DNA of 60,400 nt from NCBI GenBank assembly GCA_009841005.1, contig VXMR01000124.1:1-60400 (forward strand). The letters run 5' to 3'. The position numbers and the translations under genes are program-made. Each line of letters opens with the position of its first letter. Positions within the stretch are counted from its first letter, which is position 1. Under the pieces are notes generated by a model. The model saw only the letters and a program-made list of their open reading frames with translations. It made no database searches and was not told the origin of the DNA. Positions 43,964 to 53,310 of this stretch are shown here, in pieces. This DNA comes from Gemmatimonadales bacterium (GTDB lineage: Bacteria; Gemmatimonadota; Gemmatimonadetes; Palauibacterales; Palauibacteraceae).

Positions 43964-45735
43964 GACGCGAACTGCGGCGGACGCCGCAGGTGGTGCTCCG
44001 TCGCGTCCTGCACCGCCTTCGCGAGCCGCAGCGCCCCCGCGTCGCCGAACAGCCCTCCCACGAAGGAGATGCTCGTCGGCGTCCCGTCCTCAGACCGATA
44101 CCCGTTGGGGATCACGACCTGCGGGTGCCCCGTGAGGTTCGTCAGCAGGAGCATCGGCCCCCCGAAGCTCGGCGTGACGACGACGTCGATCCCCTCCATC
44201 GCCCGCTCGAAGCGGTGCATGGCGATCGTGCGCAGCCGGTTCGCCTGGATGTACTCCACCGCGGGGATCATGCGCGCCTTGCGGAAGGTGTTGGGCCACG
44301 CGCCGCCCGTCTGGCGGACGAGCAGGTCGTCCCGCCCGCTCCGCGTGAGCTCGTCGAAGGCGGCCCCGGCTTCCGCGCTGAGGATGATCCGCATCGCGCC
44401 GTAGGGGATGTCGTCGGGGAGTTCGAGCGGCATGGGGTCGATCCCGAGTCCGCGGACGACCTCGAGCGAGGCTTCGTCGAACGCCTTCCACTCCTCATCC
44501 TCCCGCTCCCCCTCGAAGGCGGAGGGCACGTACGCGACGCGGAGGTCGGAGAGCGGCCGCTCCGCGTCCCAGTCGAAGGCGACATCGCGCGCCGTGGGGT
44601 CCATCCCGTCCGCCCCGTGGATCGCATGGAGGACGAGGGCGCAGTCCTCCACGCCGCGGCAGATCGGCCCCAGCTTGTCCATCGACCACGAGAGCGCCAT
44701 CGCCCCGGCCCGGCTCACGCGCCCGAAGGTGGGCCGGAGCCCGGAGGCGCCGCAGCGGGTGGAGGGAGAGACGATCGAACCCAGCGTCTCGCTCCCGATC
44801 GTGAAGCCGACGAGTCCCGCCACGACCGCCGAGGCGGAGCCGGCCGACGAACCGCTCGACCCCTGCTCCAGGTTCCACGGGTTCTTCGTCTGCCCGCCGT
44901 ACCAGCGGTCTCCCTGTGCGAGCGCACCCAGCGTGAGCTTCGCCACGAGCACGGCGCCCGCCTCCTCGAGCCGCCGGCCCACCGTGGAGTCATCGGGGAT
45001 GTGCTGGTCCTCGTACGGCTTGGCGCCCCACGTCGTGCGGTAGGAGTCCTCGGCGAGGAGGTCCTTCGCCCCCCACGGTATCCCGTGCAGCGGACCCCGG
45101 TAGTAGCCGCGCGCGATCTCCGCGTCCGCGCGCGCCGCCTGCCGCAACGCGAGTTCCTCGGTGAGCGTGATCAGGCACTCGAGCGTCTCCCCGTGCGCCT
45201 TCAGCCGCCCCAGGTACATCTCCGTGAGTTCGGTCGACGTCACCTGGCGGGAGCGGACGAGTTCGGCCAACTCCGTGACGGGCGCAAAGGCCAGCGCTTC
45301 GAGGTCCGGCGGGCGCTCGAGCCCCTGCGGGCGCGTGTAGCGAAGAACGCTCGACTCGACCGGGTACGAGGCGCCCGGCAGCGCGGGCTCGAAGTGGAGG
45401 GCGGGGACGACGGAGTTAGGGATCTCGACCGTGCGCAACTCGTCGTAGCTCTCCCGGGTCCCGTTCAGGTCCTCCACCATGAGGTCGAGTTCCTCGTCCG
45501 TGAACTCGAGTCCCGCCACGCGCGCGGCGGCGGAGATATCGGCCTTGGTGAGCGCCTCCTGCCCGTCGCGGGTGCGCGCCCAGAGGACCGCCGGGAGCGC
45601 CGTGGCCCCCAGCCCGAACGCCGAAGCCGACGCCATGAACGCGCGGCGATCCAGCGCAGGGCGGCCGGAATCACGTGATTCACTTCCGTGGTGAGCAGAC
45701 AATCCCGAACTCCCGTCTTCAGTTGTCAGTGTCAT
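43960..45735 (-). CDS. Tat-exported amidase (amidase signature family)
   Basis: A 591-residue amidase. The N-terminus DRRAFMASASAFGLGATALP is a twin-arginine signal. The catalytic triad of the family is visible: Lys in GIPWGAKDLLAED, Ser in QGSSGSSAGSASAV (cis-Ser and nucleophile Ser region), and the flanking GFTIGSETLGSIVSPSTRCGASGLRPTFGRVSRAG. It would hydrolyse an amide or aspartyl/glutamyl ester in the periplasm. The extension before the amidase core is longer than in most family members. It is upstream of the threonine aldolase gene with an overlap of four bases. Confidence 0.9.
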   Translation of the reverse strand: MTLTTEDGSSGLSAHHGSESRDSGRPALDRRAFMASASAFGLGATALPAVLWARTRDGQEALTKADISAAARVAGLEFTDEELDLMVEDLNGTRESYDELRTVEIPNSVVPALHFEPALPGASYPVESSVLRYTRPQGLERPPDLEALAFAPVTELAELVRSRQVTSTELTEMYLGRLKAHGETLECLITLTEELALRQAARADAEIARGYYRGPLHGIPWGAKDLLAEDSYRTTWGAKPYEDQHIPDDSTVGRRLEEAGAVLVAKLTLGALAQGDRWYGGQTKNPWNLEQGSSGSSAGSASAVVAGLVGFTIGSETLGSIVSPSTRCGASGLRPTFGRVSRAGAMALSWSMDKLGPICRGVEDCALVLHAIHGADGMDPTARDVAFDWDAERPLSDLRVAYVPSAFEGEREDEEWKAFDEASLEVVRGLGIDPMPLELPDDIPYGAMRIILSAEAGAAFDELTRSGRDDLLVRQTGGAWPNTFRKARMIPAVEYIQANRLRTIAMHRFERAMEGIDVVVTPSFGGPMLLLTNLTGHPQVVIPNGYRSEDGTPTSISFVGGLFGDAGALRLAKAVQDATEHHLRRPPQFAS

Positions 45736-45765
45736 GGTGCCGGCAACTACTCACGATCGCGTATC

Positions 45766-46971
45766 TTACGGCGCCTTCTCCCGATCCGACTGACCATACC
45801 GTGTCCGGGCACACCACGCTTGAGCCGCTTCGACGACGCGGTCGATGTCGCTCTGGTCGTTGTAGACGCCGATGGAGAAGCGGAGCATGCCCGTGCGGAT
45901 CGCGAGGCGGATGCCGGCGGCGGTCAGGTGTTCGTAGAGCGAGTTCATGGCGGGGTCGTCGGCCGTGTAGTGGCGTCCGCCGCCGCTCTCTCCCACCGAG
46001 ACGATATGCGCGAGGCGGGGCCCCGGCCGTCCCACCACCGGGAGGCCGAGGTCGCGGAGTCGGTTCGAGAGGTTCGCCGCCAGCCCCCGCACGTGCGCCT
46101 CCACGCGGGCCACGCCCCAGGCGGAGAGGAGGTCCAGCGCCGCGTCCGTCGCCGCCGCGCCGAGGTAGTTGTAGTTGCCGACATCGAAGCGCAGGGCGCC
46201 CGCCCGGAAGCGGAGTTCGTCGTCCGAGTACGCCGTCTCGTGCGCGTCGAGTTCGATCCCGAAGCGCGCCACGTGCACGGGCGTCATCGTCTCCGCCACG
46301 TCGCGCCGGACGTACAGGAATCCGAAGCCGTACACCGAGAGGAGCGCCTTCTGCGCCGCGACGGCGAGCGCGTCGACGCCCAGTTCGTCCACATCGGTGT
46401 GCTGGGCGCCGATCGACTGCGCCGCGTCCACCAGCGTGAGCGCCCCGACCTTCCGGGCCGCCGCCGAGATCGCCGCGACGTCGGTCACGAACCCCGGCGC
46501 AAAGGTGATTGTCGGGAGGGTCACGAGCCGCGTGCGTTCGTCCATCGCGGCGGCCGTCGCCGCCACCGGGATGTGCCCGTCCTCCGGCGCGACCGACCTC
46601 ACCTCGATCCCGTGCGTGCGGGCGAGACTGTACCAGAGATAGATGTTGTTCGGGTGCTCGAGCGCGGGGCACAGCACGACGTTGTCTCCCGCCTGCCACG
46701 GGAGGCTCGCGCCGAAGAGGTTGAGGCCGTCGGAGACGTTCTTCGTGATCGCAACCTCGTCGGGGGCCGCTCCAATGAGCGCTGCGAACGAGGACCGGGC
46801 GCGGTCGACGGTGGCGACCATCTCCTTCTTGTCGCCCCGGCCCGACGTTCGCCCGCCCAGGTGCTGCTCGATCGCTTCCCGAACGGGCGCCGCCATCAGG
46901 GAATTCGCCGAAATGTCGAAGTAGGGCTGCTCGTCCGCGCCGGGGAAAAGCGCTCTCACGTCCGGATTCAC
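45766..46971 (-). CDS. Class V aminotransferase (cysteine-desulfurase/epimerase-like)
   Basis: The GTG at 46971, overlapping the symporter stop, gives 401 residues. It is a cytoplasmic fold-type I PLP enzyme: YFDISANSLMAAPVREAIEQHLGG at the start, EHPNNIYLWYSLAR, LVDAAQSIGAQHTDVDELG, and AVAAQKALLSVYGFGFLYVRR, in which the lysine should bind PLP. It belongs near isopenicillin-N epimerase and kynureninase-like proteins. The neighbouring dicarboxylate symporter suggests it acts on an imported amino acid (inference). There is no signal peptide, unlike the paralog at 19702. Confidence 0.87.
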   Translation of the reverse strand: MNPDVRALFPGADEQPYFDISANSLMAAPVREAIEQHLGGRTSGRGDKKEMVATVDRARSSFAALIGAAPDEVAITKNVSDGLNLFGASLPWQAGDNVVLCPALEHPNNIYLWYSLARTHGIEVRSVAPEDGHIPVAATAAAMDERTRLVTLPTITFAPGFVTDVAAISAAARKVGALTLVDAAQSIGAQHTDVDELGVDALAVAAQKALLSVYGFGFLYVRRDVAETMTPVHVARFGIELDAHETAYSDDELRFRAGALRFDVGNYNYLGAAATDAALDLLSAWGVARVEAHVRGLAANLSNRLRDLGLPVVGRPGPRLAHIVSVGESGGGRHYTADDPAMNSLYEHLTAAGIRLAIRTGMLRFSIGVYNDQSDIDRVVEAAQAWCARTRYGQSDREKAP

Positions 46972-48164
46972 GCTCGCCTCGCTTCGGAACGGGCGACGAG
47001 CGATGCGCCGACCATGTCGCCCATGATGTTCACCGTCGTGTTGCTCATGTCCACCAGACGGTAGATCCCCCCGACGATCGCCGCGACCTCGATCGGCAGG
47101 TTCAGCGCCTGCACGTAGATGAGCGCGACCACGAAGCCGCCGCCCGGGACCCCGCCCGTGCCGTGCGAGAGCAGCAGGCCCAGAAGCAGGATCGTGACGA
47201 AGTCCGCCGCGGAGAAGGTGACACCGGCCGCCTGCGCCGTGAAGAGGAGCACCGCCGCCAGCATGACCGAGGTCCCGTCCTTGTTGAGCTGCGCCCCGAG
47301 CGGAAGGACGAAGGAGTAGACGCGGCGCGGGAGGTCGAGACGCCCGGCCGTCTCCAGTCCGACCGAGAGCGAGGCGAGGCTGGACGTCGTCGCGGCGGTC
47401 GTGGCCCACAGCGAACCCGTGGTCCGCAGGAAGCGGGCCGGCCGGTAGTCGCTGAAGAACCTGAGCAGGAGCATGTACCCCGTCACGATGACGATCTGCG
47501 CTCCCCACACGCCCGCGAGGAACCGCGCCGTCGGGCCGATCAGGTCGGTCCCGTAGCGGCCCACCGTGACCGCGACGAGGGCGCCAATGCCGACCGGGGC
47601 GATCCACAGAATCATGTGGACGAGCCGGCGGAAGAGCGCCGCCAGATCCTCGAACAGGGTGGCGAGGCGAGCGCGCGGGCCGTCCCCCAGAGCCAACGTC
47701 GCGATCCCCAGCACCAGCGCGAGGATGACGATCTGCACCACGTTCCCCTCGGCGAAAGCGCGGACGACGTTCGTCGGGATCATGTCGAGGAGGACATCGA
47801 CCGCTGAAGGGGCCTCCCCCACCGCCCCCGAGACGGTCTCCGGCACCTGCTCCGCGAGCCGCATCCCGACACCGGGGCGCAGGAGTGCCATGGCGCCCAG
47901 TCCGAGCGAGAGCGCGACCAGTTCCGTCGTGAGGAAGAAGCCGACAGTCTTGCCGGCGAGCCGCCCCAGCGTGCGCAGGTCCGCCAGCGAGGTCAGACCC
48001 GCCAGGAGATTGAAGAAGACGAGGGGGGCAGCTGCCAGTATCAAGAGCGTGATGAAGAGGTCGCCGAGCGGCTGGATCGCGGCGCTGCGCTCGCCGAGGA
48101 CCGCCCCCAGGACGACGCCGGCGAGCATCCCGATCAGTATCCGCCCGCCCGGCCCCGCCTTCAT
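46968..48164 (-). CDS. Dicarboxylate/amino acid:cation symporter (GltP/DctA family)
   Basis: A 398-residue membrane protein of the DAACS family. Typical segments are LIGMLAGVVLGAVLGE, FFNLLAGLTSLADLRTLGRLAGKTVGFFLTTELVAL, the serine-rich TTAATTSSLASLSVGLE motif (hairpin 1), FVLPLGAQLNKDGTSVML, and GIYRLVDMSNTTVNIMGD (ligand site). It takes up glutamate, aspartate or C4-dicarboxylates with sodium or protons. It follows the VapC gene without a gap and overlaps the aminotransferase gene, so the operon starts with a toxin-antitoxin pair. Confidence 0.92.
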   Translation of the reverse strand: MKAGPGGRILIGMLAGVVLGAVLGERSAAIQPLGDLFITLLILAAAPLVFFNLLAGLTSLADLRTLGRLAGKTVGFFLTTELVALSLGLGAMALLRPGVGMRLAEQVPETVSGAVGEAPSAVDVLLDMIPTNVVRAFAEGNVVQIVILALVLGIATLALGDGPRARLATLFEDLAALFRRLVHMILWIAPVGIGALVAVTVGRYGTDLIGPTARFLAGVWGAQIVIVTGYMLLLRFFSDYRPARFLRTTGSLWATTAATTSSLASLSVGLETAGRLDLPRRVYSFVLPLGAQLNKDGTSVMLAAVLLFTAQAAGVTFSAADFVTILLLGLLLSHGTGGVPGGGFVVALIYVQALNLPIEVAAIVGGIYRLVDMSNTTVNIMGDMVGASLVARSEARRA

Positions 48165-48581
48165 TCAGCGAACTTCGGCGAACGGATTGATGATCCGCAG
48201 ACCGCCGTAGTCCTGCTCGGCGCTCAAGTCTTCCGAATACACGATGTCGCAGCCACCGGTGCGGGCCGCAGCCAGAATTGCGCCGTCCCGGTACGACAGT
48301 TGAAAGCGTCGGCTGATGGCAGCGGCGGCGCGGAACAGGTCGAACGTGATTTCCTGGATGGGAAAACGTTCGAGCGATTCGATGAACCTCAACGCCTGTG
48401 AGGATGCGAGGGCCTGAGGCCGGCCGGGTCTGGTCACCTGATGGTAGAACTCCTGGAGAACCTGCACGGACAGGGTCAGGTCCTCGCGGTCCAACAGGTC
48501 GTTGGCCGCCCGACATTTCTCGTCTTCCCCGGACGCCGGGCTTACCGCATAGATCAGAACGTTCGTATCAACGAAGCGCAC
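48165..48581 (-). CDS. vapC: VapC-family PIN-domain toxin
   Basis: A 138-residue PIN domain with the standard four acidic positions: FVDTNVLIYA (D5), VLQEFYHQV, SYRDGAILAAA and DIVYSEDLS. It should be a magnesium-dependent RNase. The gene begins 14 bases inside the antitoxin gene and ends exactly where the symporter gene begins. That makes it part of a four-gene transcript with a transport and amino acid function, which is an unusual place for a TA pair. Confidence 0.9.
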   Translation of the reverse strand: MRFVDTNVLIYAVSPASGEDEKCRAANDLLDREDLTLSVQVLQEFYHQVTRPGRPQALASSQALRFIESLERFPIQEITFDLFRAAAAISRRFQLSYRDGAILAAARTGGCDIVYSEDLSAEQDYGGLRIINPFAEVR

Positions 48582-48858
48582 GACGCTCGTAGAGTTCTTC
48601 GCGGGAAACGTTGTCCGACGCCCGGAATCCGCCGCGCGTGGCGCGAATTTCGTCGAGCAGTTCCTCCCGGATTCTGCGACTGCGCTCGCGGGACGTCTCT
48701 ACGACCTGCGATGTCCGGCCGACGGACGCACCACGCTTCCCGGCAAGATCTCTCAGGTATTCCCTCACGAGGGCGGAAACCGACGTATCCAGTTCCGCGG
48801 CCCGGATGCGCGCCAGCCGATGTGTCTGTTCATCGACGGATACGGTGATGTTCCTCAT
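48568..48858 (-). CDS. vapB: VapB-like ribbon-helix-helix antitoxin
   Basis: The ATG at 48858 gives 96 residues. The N-terminus MRNITVSVDEQTHRLARIRAAELDTSVSALVREYL is a ribbon-helix-helix DNA-binding unit. The C-terminus is charged and flexible (SRERSRRIREELLDEIRATRGGFRASDNVSREELYERR) and should wrap the toxin. It overlaps vapC by 14 bases and is expected to repress the whole operon through conditional cooperativity. Confidence 0.87.
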   Translation of the reverse strand: MRNITVSVDEQTHRLARIRAAELDTSVSALVREYLRDLAGKRGASVGRTSQVVETSRERSRRIREELLDEIRATRGGFRASDNVSREELYERRALR

Positions 48859-48958
48859 GAACACAGTCTCACAGTTAATGTGGCCCACAGCCTACCGGAC
48901 TGCGGAGCTTGACGCAATGAGACCCAGGGGAATCGCGCTTGCGGCCAATACTCCGCGC

Positions 48959-50170
48959 TCACGGCCTCCGTTCGAAGCGGACGCGGGCCGCGCGCTCCAC
49001 GCCGAGTTCGTCGGCAGTGATGCCGTAGAGCGCCGTTTCCGTCGCCCAGGGCACCGCTCGCGGATCCACGCGGCTCGGCCAGCGGTAGCGGGCGACGAGG
49101 GTCGCGCCCTCATAGACGTCCGCCTCGACCATCTCCGCGCCGTCGGCCGCGGCCCTCTCGACCCACAGCCGACCCGCCTGATCGAAGAAGATGTCCGCGA
49201 GGGGCCCCTTCCTCCCGGGAATCTCGAACGCCGGCTCGTCGAGATTCCCCCGCTCCATGTCCCGCTCGAGGCGGCTCCGGGCGTACTCCCGCTCCTCCGG
49301 GCTGAGGGGCGGGCCCGGGTCGGGCGGACCGGTGATCTCCGTCACGGAACCATCCGCGGCGTGAAGTTCGACCGCGTAGAGGGAACGCGAGGCGCTGGCC
49401 CAGGCGCCCCCCGGCCCGTGGGCGCGCAGCCAGAGAGGCCCGTACGGCTGGTAGAGGTACAACTCGGCGGTGCCGCGGAAACCTTCCCCGAACCCGCTCA
49501 TGTCGACGACCACGGTCCGGTGTCCCGCCGCCGCGGTTTCCGGCTCCCTGAGCACGACCGTGTCCGCGCTCCCGTCCGCGTTCACGTGGACGCGACCGTG
49601 GACGAAGGGCTCGCCGGAACTCTGGAGCGAGCCGACGTCGACGAGCCTCCCGTCAGCGTCGAAGGTCACGGGGGCGGCTCCTCCCTGCCCGCCGAACGGC
49701 CGGCGCTGGACGCGCAGGTAGGCGGCGGCCGCGTCGCCCAGTTCGAACGCCGTGTAACGCGCCGCCTGGCGCACCCAGAGCTCTCCCTCCGGCGAGAACC
49801 CGAGGCAACAGGGACCCCTGAACTCCTCGGGTCCGTCACCTTCCCCGCCGAGCCGGAAGAGGAACGCACCGTCGGGATCGAAGACGCGGACCTCGCTCGC
49901 CTCCCGGTCGACGACAAGGATCCTCCCCAGCGGATCCTCGGCCACCGAGGCGATGCGGCTGAACAGATACGCCTCGTCCCCGTCGAGTTCTCCGATCTCC
50001 AGGTCTACGGTCCCTTCAAACGTGGGAACACCGGTCGACGGCTCCGGGGCATCGCCATCGGTGCAGGCGGTGACGCAGAGCAGAATGGCCGCGCACAGGG
50101 GAACGGCGACCCACGAGACGGGTCGGCGCGACCATCGTGGCTTCGGGGAAAGAAACGGTGCGTCCGACAT
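48959..50170 (-). CDS. 6-bladed beta-propeller lipoprotein
   Basis: The ATG at 50170 with GGAG upstream gives 403 residues. The signal ends in AAILLCVTACTDG, a lipobox. The body has repeated propeller blades (for example LGRILVVDREASEVRVFDPDGAFLFRLGGEGDGPEEFRGPCCLGFSPEGELWV). Proteins of this type are common in Gemmatimonadota and Bacteroidota and are usually of unknown function. It is the last gene of the dipeptidase-amidohydrolase run, with a 31-bp gap. Confidence 0.85.
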   Translation of the reverse strand: MSDAPFLSPKPRWSRRPVSWVAVPLCAAILLCVTACTDGDAPEPSTGVPTFEGTVDLEIGELDGDEAYLFSRIASVAEDPLGRILVVDREASEVRVFDPDGAFLFRLGGEGDGPEEFRGPCCLGFSPEGELWVRQAARYTAFELGDAAAAYLRVQRRPFGGQGGAAPVTFDADGRLVDVGSLQSSGEPFVHGRVHVNADGSADTVVLREPETAAAGHRTVVVDMSGFGEGFRGTAELYLYQPYGPLWLRAHGPGGAWASASRSLYAVELHAADGSVTEITGPPDPGPPLSPEEREYARSRLERDMERGNLDEPAFEIPGRKGPLADIFFDQAGRLWVERAAADGAEMVEADVYEGATLVARYRWPSRVDPRAVPWATETALYGITADELGVERAARVRFERRP

Positions 50171-50201
50171 GACAAGACTCCGTTCAGGTCGCGCCCGGCC
50201 G

Positions 50202-51707
50202 TCAGGGCCGGCGCGCGGGCGGGGTTCCGAGTTCGAATTCGTCGCGGTCGAAGCGGCGGCCGCGCTTGAGCGTGAAGCGTATGGACTTGACGTTGTCGAC
50301 GCCTGCCGTGGGATCCTCTTCCAGGAAGACGAGGTTGGCGTACTTCCCTTCCTCGACCGTCCCGATGTCCTCCGCGAGACCAAGCGCGAGCGCGCCGTTG
50401 CGCGTGGCGGCCTGAATGACGTCGGCCATGGGCATGCCGACGCGCTCGTGAAGGTAGGCCAATTCATCGTAGAGGGCGGGCCATTCGGAGCCGGGGGCCG
50501 GCGGGGCGTCGGTTCCCGCCGAGATCGGGACGCCGGCCTCGTACGCGCGGCGGGTGAGGGCGACGCTCTCCTCGGCGCTGCATGCGGCCCGGACGCCTCG
50601 CCGGCGCGGATCGGGAGGCGGTGCGTCCGGCCCCTCCCTCGGGCCGTCCGGCCTCGGCGCGGGGGGTGCGGGAGGCGCGGCGGCGCTGTCCCGGGCCAGC
50701 GTCATCTGCTCGCGGAAGAAGCCGACCGTGAGCGTCGCGTCGAGCACCGTGCCCCGGCGCTTCATCTCCTCGAGAACCGCATCGATGCGGGGATCATCCA
50801 GATCCACCTCGACCATGCCGGAGCGGCGTCCGGCGAGCGCTTCCGCCACCACGTCGTCGGGGATCGCGGCGCTCGCCAGACTGCACACATGCGACATCGA
50901 GGTGACCCCCGCCCTCGCGACGTCCAGCGGCAGGGCCGGGCCGACGTGGGTGTGGGACCACACCGGGATTCCCTGGCGCCGGGCCTCCGCCGCGATCCTG
51001 GCCAGGAGGGGGCCTTCGATCGAGGCGTAGATCTTCAGTCCCGTCGCCCACGTGCCCCGGGCCAGCGCGATCGTTTCCACCAGATCGGTCTCGTCATCGA
51101 CGATCTGCAGCCAGGGGACGCGGCCGGGCACTTCACCCATCGACGAAGACCGCGTGCGCGGGTCGATGAAGAAGGACTCCCCGGCGACGAGGGCCGCGTA
51201 GTGGATGTCGGGCGACGGGATCTCGCCGACCAGCGCCGCCCGCTGGAGTTCCGCGAGCGCGCGCACGTCGCCCGCCATGTCCCGTGCCGTCGTCACGCCG
51301 CCGTAGATTAACCGGTTGAGTTCGAACTCGGCCGCCGTCCGGTCCGCGCGCGTGGCGAGGTGCGTGTGGCTCTCGATGAGTCCGGGGATGACGTACAGCC
51401 CCCGCGCATTCTCGATCTCGGCTTCGGGCCAGTCTTCGGGGGACAGTTCGTCCGCCGCCGCGAGCGCCGCGATCCGTCCGTCGCGGACGACGATCGACAT
51501 GTCCGGCATGAACGGCGGGCCGGTGCCGTCCAATACCGAGACCCCTTCGTAGATGGTCGTCTCGGGCTCCGCGTTCGGATTCCGCGGCGGTTCCCCGCTC
51601 CGCGACTGGCCTGCGAGGGGAGCGGTCAGCGCGGAGAGCATCGCGAGCGCCACCCGCGCCGGATGGGTCGCCTGCGCCCCCGTGGTCGGCCGGCCCCGCG
51701 GAGCCAC
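50202..51707 (-). CDS. Exported amidohydrolase (imidazolonepropionase-like)
   Basis: The GTG at 51707, seven bases after GGGGAG, gives 501 residues. A short signal (ALAMLSALTAPLAGQ) precedes an amidohydrolase-1 fold: GLYVIPGLIESHTHLA (first metal histidines), WATGLKIYASIEG with the lysine, WSHTHVGP, SHVCSL, and SAGTDAPPAP (metal aspartate). A Pro-rich segment near residue 330 interrupts the barrel. It would act on a cyclic amide or peptide in the periplasm. It follows the M19-like dipeptidase after two bases, suggesting peptide or cyclic-dipeptide use. Confidence 0.87.
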   Translation of the reverse strand: MAPRGRPTTGAQATHPARVALAMLSALTAPLAGQSRSGEPPRNPNAEPETTIYEGVSVLDGTGPPFMPDMSIVVRDGRIAALAAADELSPEDWPEAEIENARGLYVIPGLIESHTHLATRADRTAAEFELNRLIYGGVTTARDMAGDVRALAELQRAALVGEIPSPDIHYAALVAGESFFIDPRTRSSSMGEVPGRVPWLQIVDDETDLVETIALARGTWATGLKIYASIEGPLLARIAAEARRQGIPVWSHTHVGPALPLDVARAGVTSMSHVCSLASAAIPDDVVAEALAGRRSGMVEVDLDDPRIDAVLEEMKRRGTVLDATLTVGFFREQMTLARDSAAAPPAPPAPRPDGPREGPDAPPPDPRRRGVRAACSAEESVALTRRAYEAGVPISAGTDAPPAPGSEWPALYDELAYLHERVGMPMADVIQAATRNGALALGLAEDIGTVEEGKYANLVFLEEDPTAGVDNVKSIRFTLKRGRRFDRDEFELGTPPARRP

Positions 51708-51709
51708 CG

Positions 51710-52891
51710 TTATTCTCCCCACACGTCGCGCAGCACGCGCAGCGCGTTCATCCCCAGGATCCGCTCGATGCGCTCCGACGAGTGTCCGCGCGCCCCGAGC
51801 ATGCCGGCTAGTTTCCGGAACTGGTCCGGGCCCTGAAGATCGGGGATGAAGGGGACGACGCCGGGGCGCTCGCCCGCCGCGCTGATCCCCGCCCTGCGCC
51901 GGGCCTCGACCTCCCGGCGCGTCGCCTCGTACGCGGCATCGAGATCGTCCACGGCCGTCGTGCCGCCATCGGTGCCGATGCCGACGTGCTCCTCGCCGCA
52001 CACCTGCACCGCGTGCTCGATGTGCCGCACGACATCCTCCGCCACGGCCATGCCGTCGGCCGCGAGGAAGGGCATGAAATATATGCCGACGATGCCGCCG
52101 CCCTCGGCGACGAGCCTCAGTTCCCGGTCCGTCTTGTTGCGGGGAAGGTCCGTTACCGCCCGGCAGCCGGTGTGCGTGATCGCGACCGGCGCCGCGGAAG
52201 CATCGATCCCGTCCAGGCAGGTCTGCTCGCCGCTGTGGCTGAGGTCCACCAGCGTCCGGGTGGCGTTGAGTTCGGCGACCACGTCCCGCCCGAAGCCCGT
52301 GAGCCCGCCGTTCTCCGGCACCATCGATCCGTGTCCGAGCTGGTTGGAGCCGTTGTAGGTGAGCTGGATGATCTTGACGCCGAGGCCGGCGAAGACGCCG
52401 ACCCGCCCGGCGTCGTCTCCCATCATGGCCCCGTTCTGGAACCCCTGGATGATGCCGACTCTGTTTTGGCGTTCCGCGCTCTCGATGTCGCTCGCCACCC
52501 GCACCTTGAGGAGCGCCTCCGGATGGTTCCGGATGATCCGGTTCCAGCGCGCGACCTCGGCGACGGAGTACTCGAACGGCTCCTGCAGGCCCGCCACGTA
52601 ACCGATCGTCGTGTTGACGGCGGCCGTGCCCGAGTCGAGGGCGTCGGAGAGCGCCCGCTCATCCAGCGTGAGCGGCCCGTCCGCCGGGTCGCCGCCGAGC
52701 GGACCCCGCGAACCCCGGCGATTGGGGTTCCGGATGCCGCCGAGCATGTTGATGACGAACAGGTCGGCCTGAGCGCGCCGCACCGCCGGCATCCGCACGC
52801 GAGCCGCCACGCCGGTGGCCGCAAGCGCAAGTCCGGCGGCGACTCCGAGAAACGCTCGGCGCGCGATGTGCATCGGGCTCGCAGTCTCCAT
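51710..52891 (-). CDS. Membrane-dipeptidase-like (M19) protein with altered metal site
   Basis: A 393-residue protein of the renal dipeptidase family. The N-terminus (MHIARRAFLGVAAGLALAATGVAA) is a Tat/Sec-like signal. The first metal motif (H-x-D, normally in DGHND) reads VINML here. The bridging glutamate region, normally IEGG, reads QGFQNG. The later histidines are kept in VDLSHSG and ITHTGCRAV. So part of the binuclear zinc site is lost and dipeptidase activity is doubtful. It may be a binding protein or act with another chemistry. It starts an operon with the amidohydrolase and propeller genes. Confidence 0.82.
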   Translation of the reverse strand: METASPMHIARRAFLGVAAGLALAATGVAARVRMPAVRRAQADLFVINMLGGIRNPNRRGSRGPLGGDPADGPLTLDERALSDALDSGTAAVNTTIGYVAGLQEPFEYSVAEVARWNRIIRNHPEALLKVRVASDIESAERQNRVGIIQGFQNGAMMGDDAGRVGVFAGLGVKIIQLTYNGSNQLGHGSMVPENGGLTGFGRDVVAELNATRTLVDLSHSGEQTCLDGIDASAAPVAITHTGCRAVTDLPRNKTDRELRLVAEGGGIVGIYFMPFLAADGMAVAEDVVRHIEHAVQVCGEEHVGIGTDGGTTAVDDLDAAYEATRREVEARRRAGISAAGERPGVVPFIPDLQGPDQFRKLAGMLGARGHSSERIERILGMNALRVLRDVWGE

Positions 52892-53002
52892 GTGTCAGCG
52901 TCCTCGGATTCCTCAAGCCTCCCCGTTGCAACTCTCGTTGGGCCCTTCCGCGATGCCGTGCCCGGCCGCGGAAGCACGGCTCAACCCCTCCGGCAAAAGA
53001 AA

Positions 53003-53021
53003 GGGGATCATACACGAGAGT
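53003..53021 (+). repeat. Left terminal inverted repeat
   Basis: GGGGATCATACACGAGAGT, the left end of the 1.12-kb element. It is followed by TTGACCTCTCG, so a 6-bp dyad (CGAGAG/CTCTCG, 53015-53031) straddles its inner edge. Confidence 0.75.
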
Positions 53022-53077
53022 TGACCTCTCGAATTGTGGTACCTTCGATTAGCGGTAAGAGCATTGTAGATAACGAG

Positions 53078-53310
53078 ATGAAGCAACACCGAAACGCTCC
53101 CGGAAGATCCAACAGACACGGAATCAGCCTGCGCGAACTCACCCGCAAGTTCCCCGACGAAGAGGCCGCGCGCCAGTGGTTCGAGGACGAGCTGTGGGGT
53201 GGCGAGAGTTGCTGCATGCGCTGCGGGTCGCTCAACACTCATGAGGCCAGCTACAAGACGATGCCCTTATCGCTGCCGCGACCGCCAGAGCTATTTCAGG
53301 GTGAAAAGTC
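53078..53310 (+). pseudogene. Truncated, frameshifted IS1595-family transposase
   Basis: The ATG at 53078 begins with a text typical of the IS1595 transposase N-terminus: SLRELTRKFPDEEAARQWFEDELW, then a zinc-ribbon part CCMRCGSLNTHEASYKTMP. One extra T at 53267/53268 shifts the frame. In the next frame the protein continues YRCRDRQSYFRVKS, where the family has a C-x-x-C and then the catalytic domain. The second zinc-ribbon pair is damaged (CRDR instead of CRDC) and the DDE-like catalytic domain is gone. Only about 75 of roughly 300 residues remain. Confidence 0.8.
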
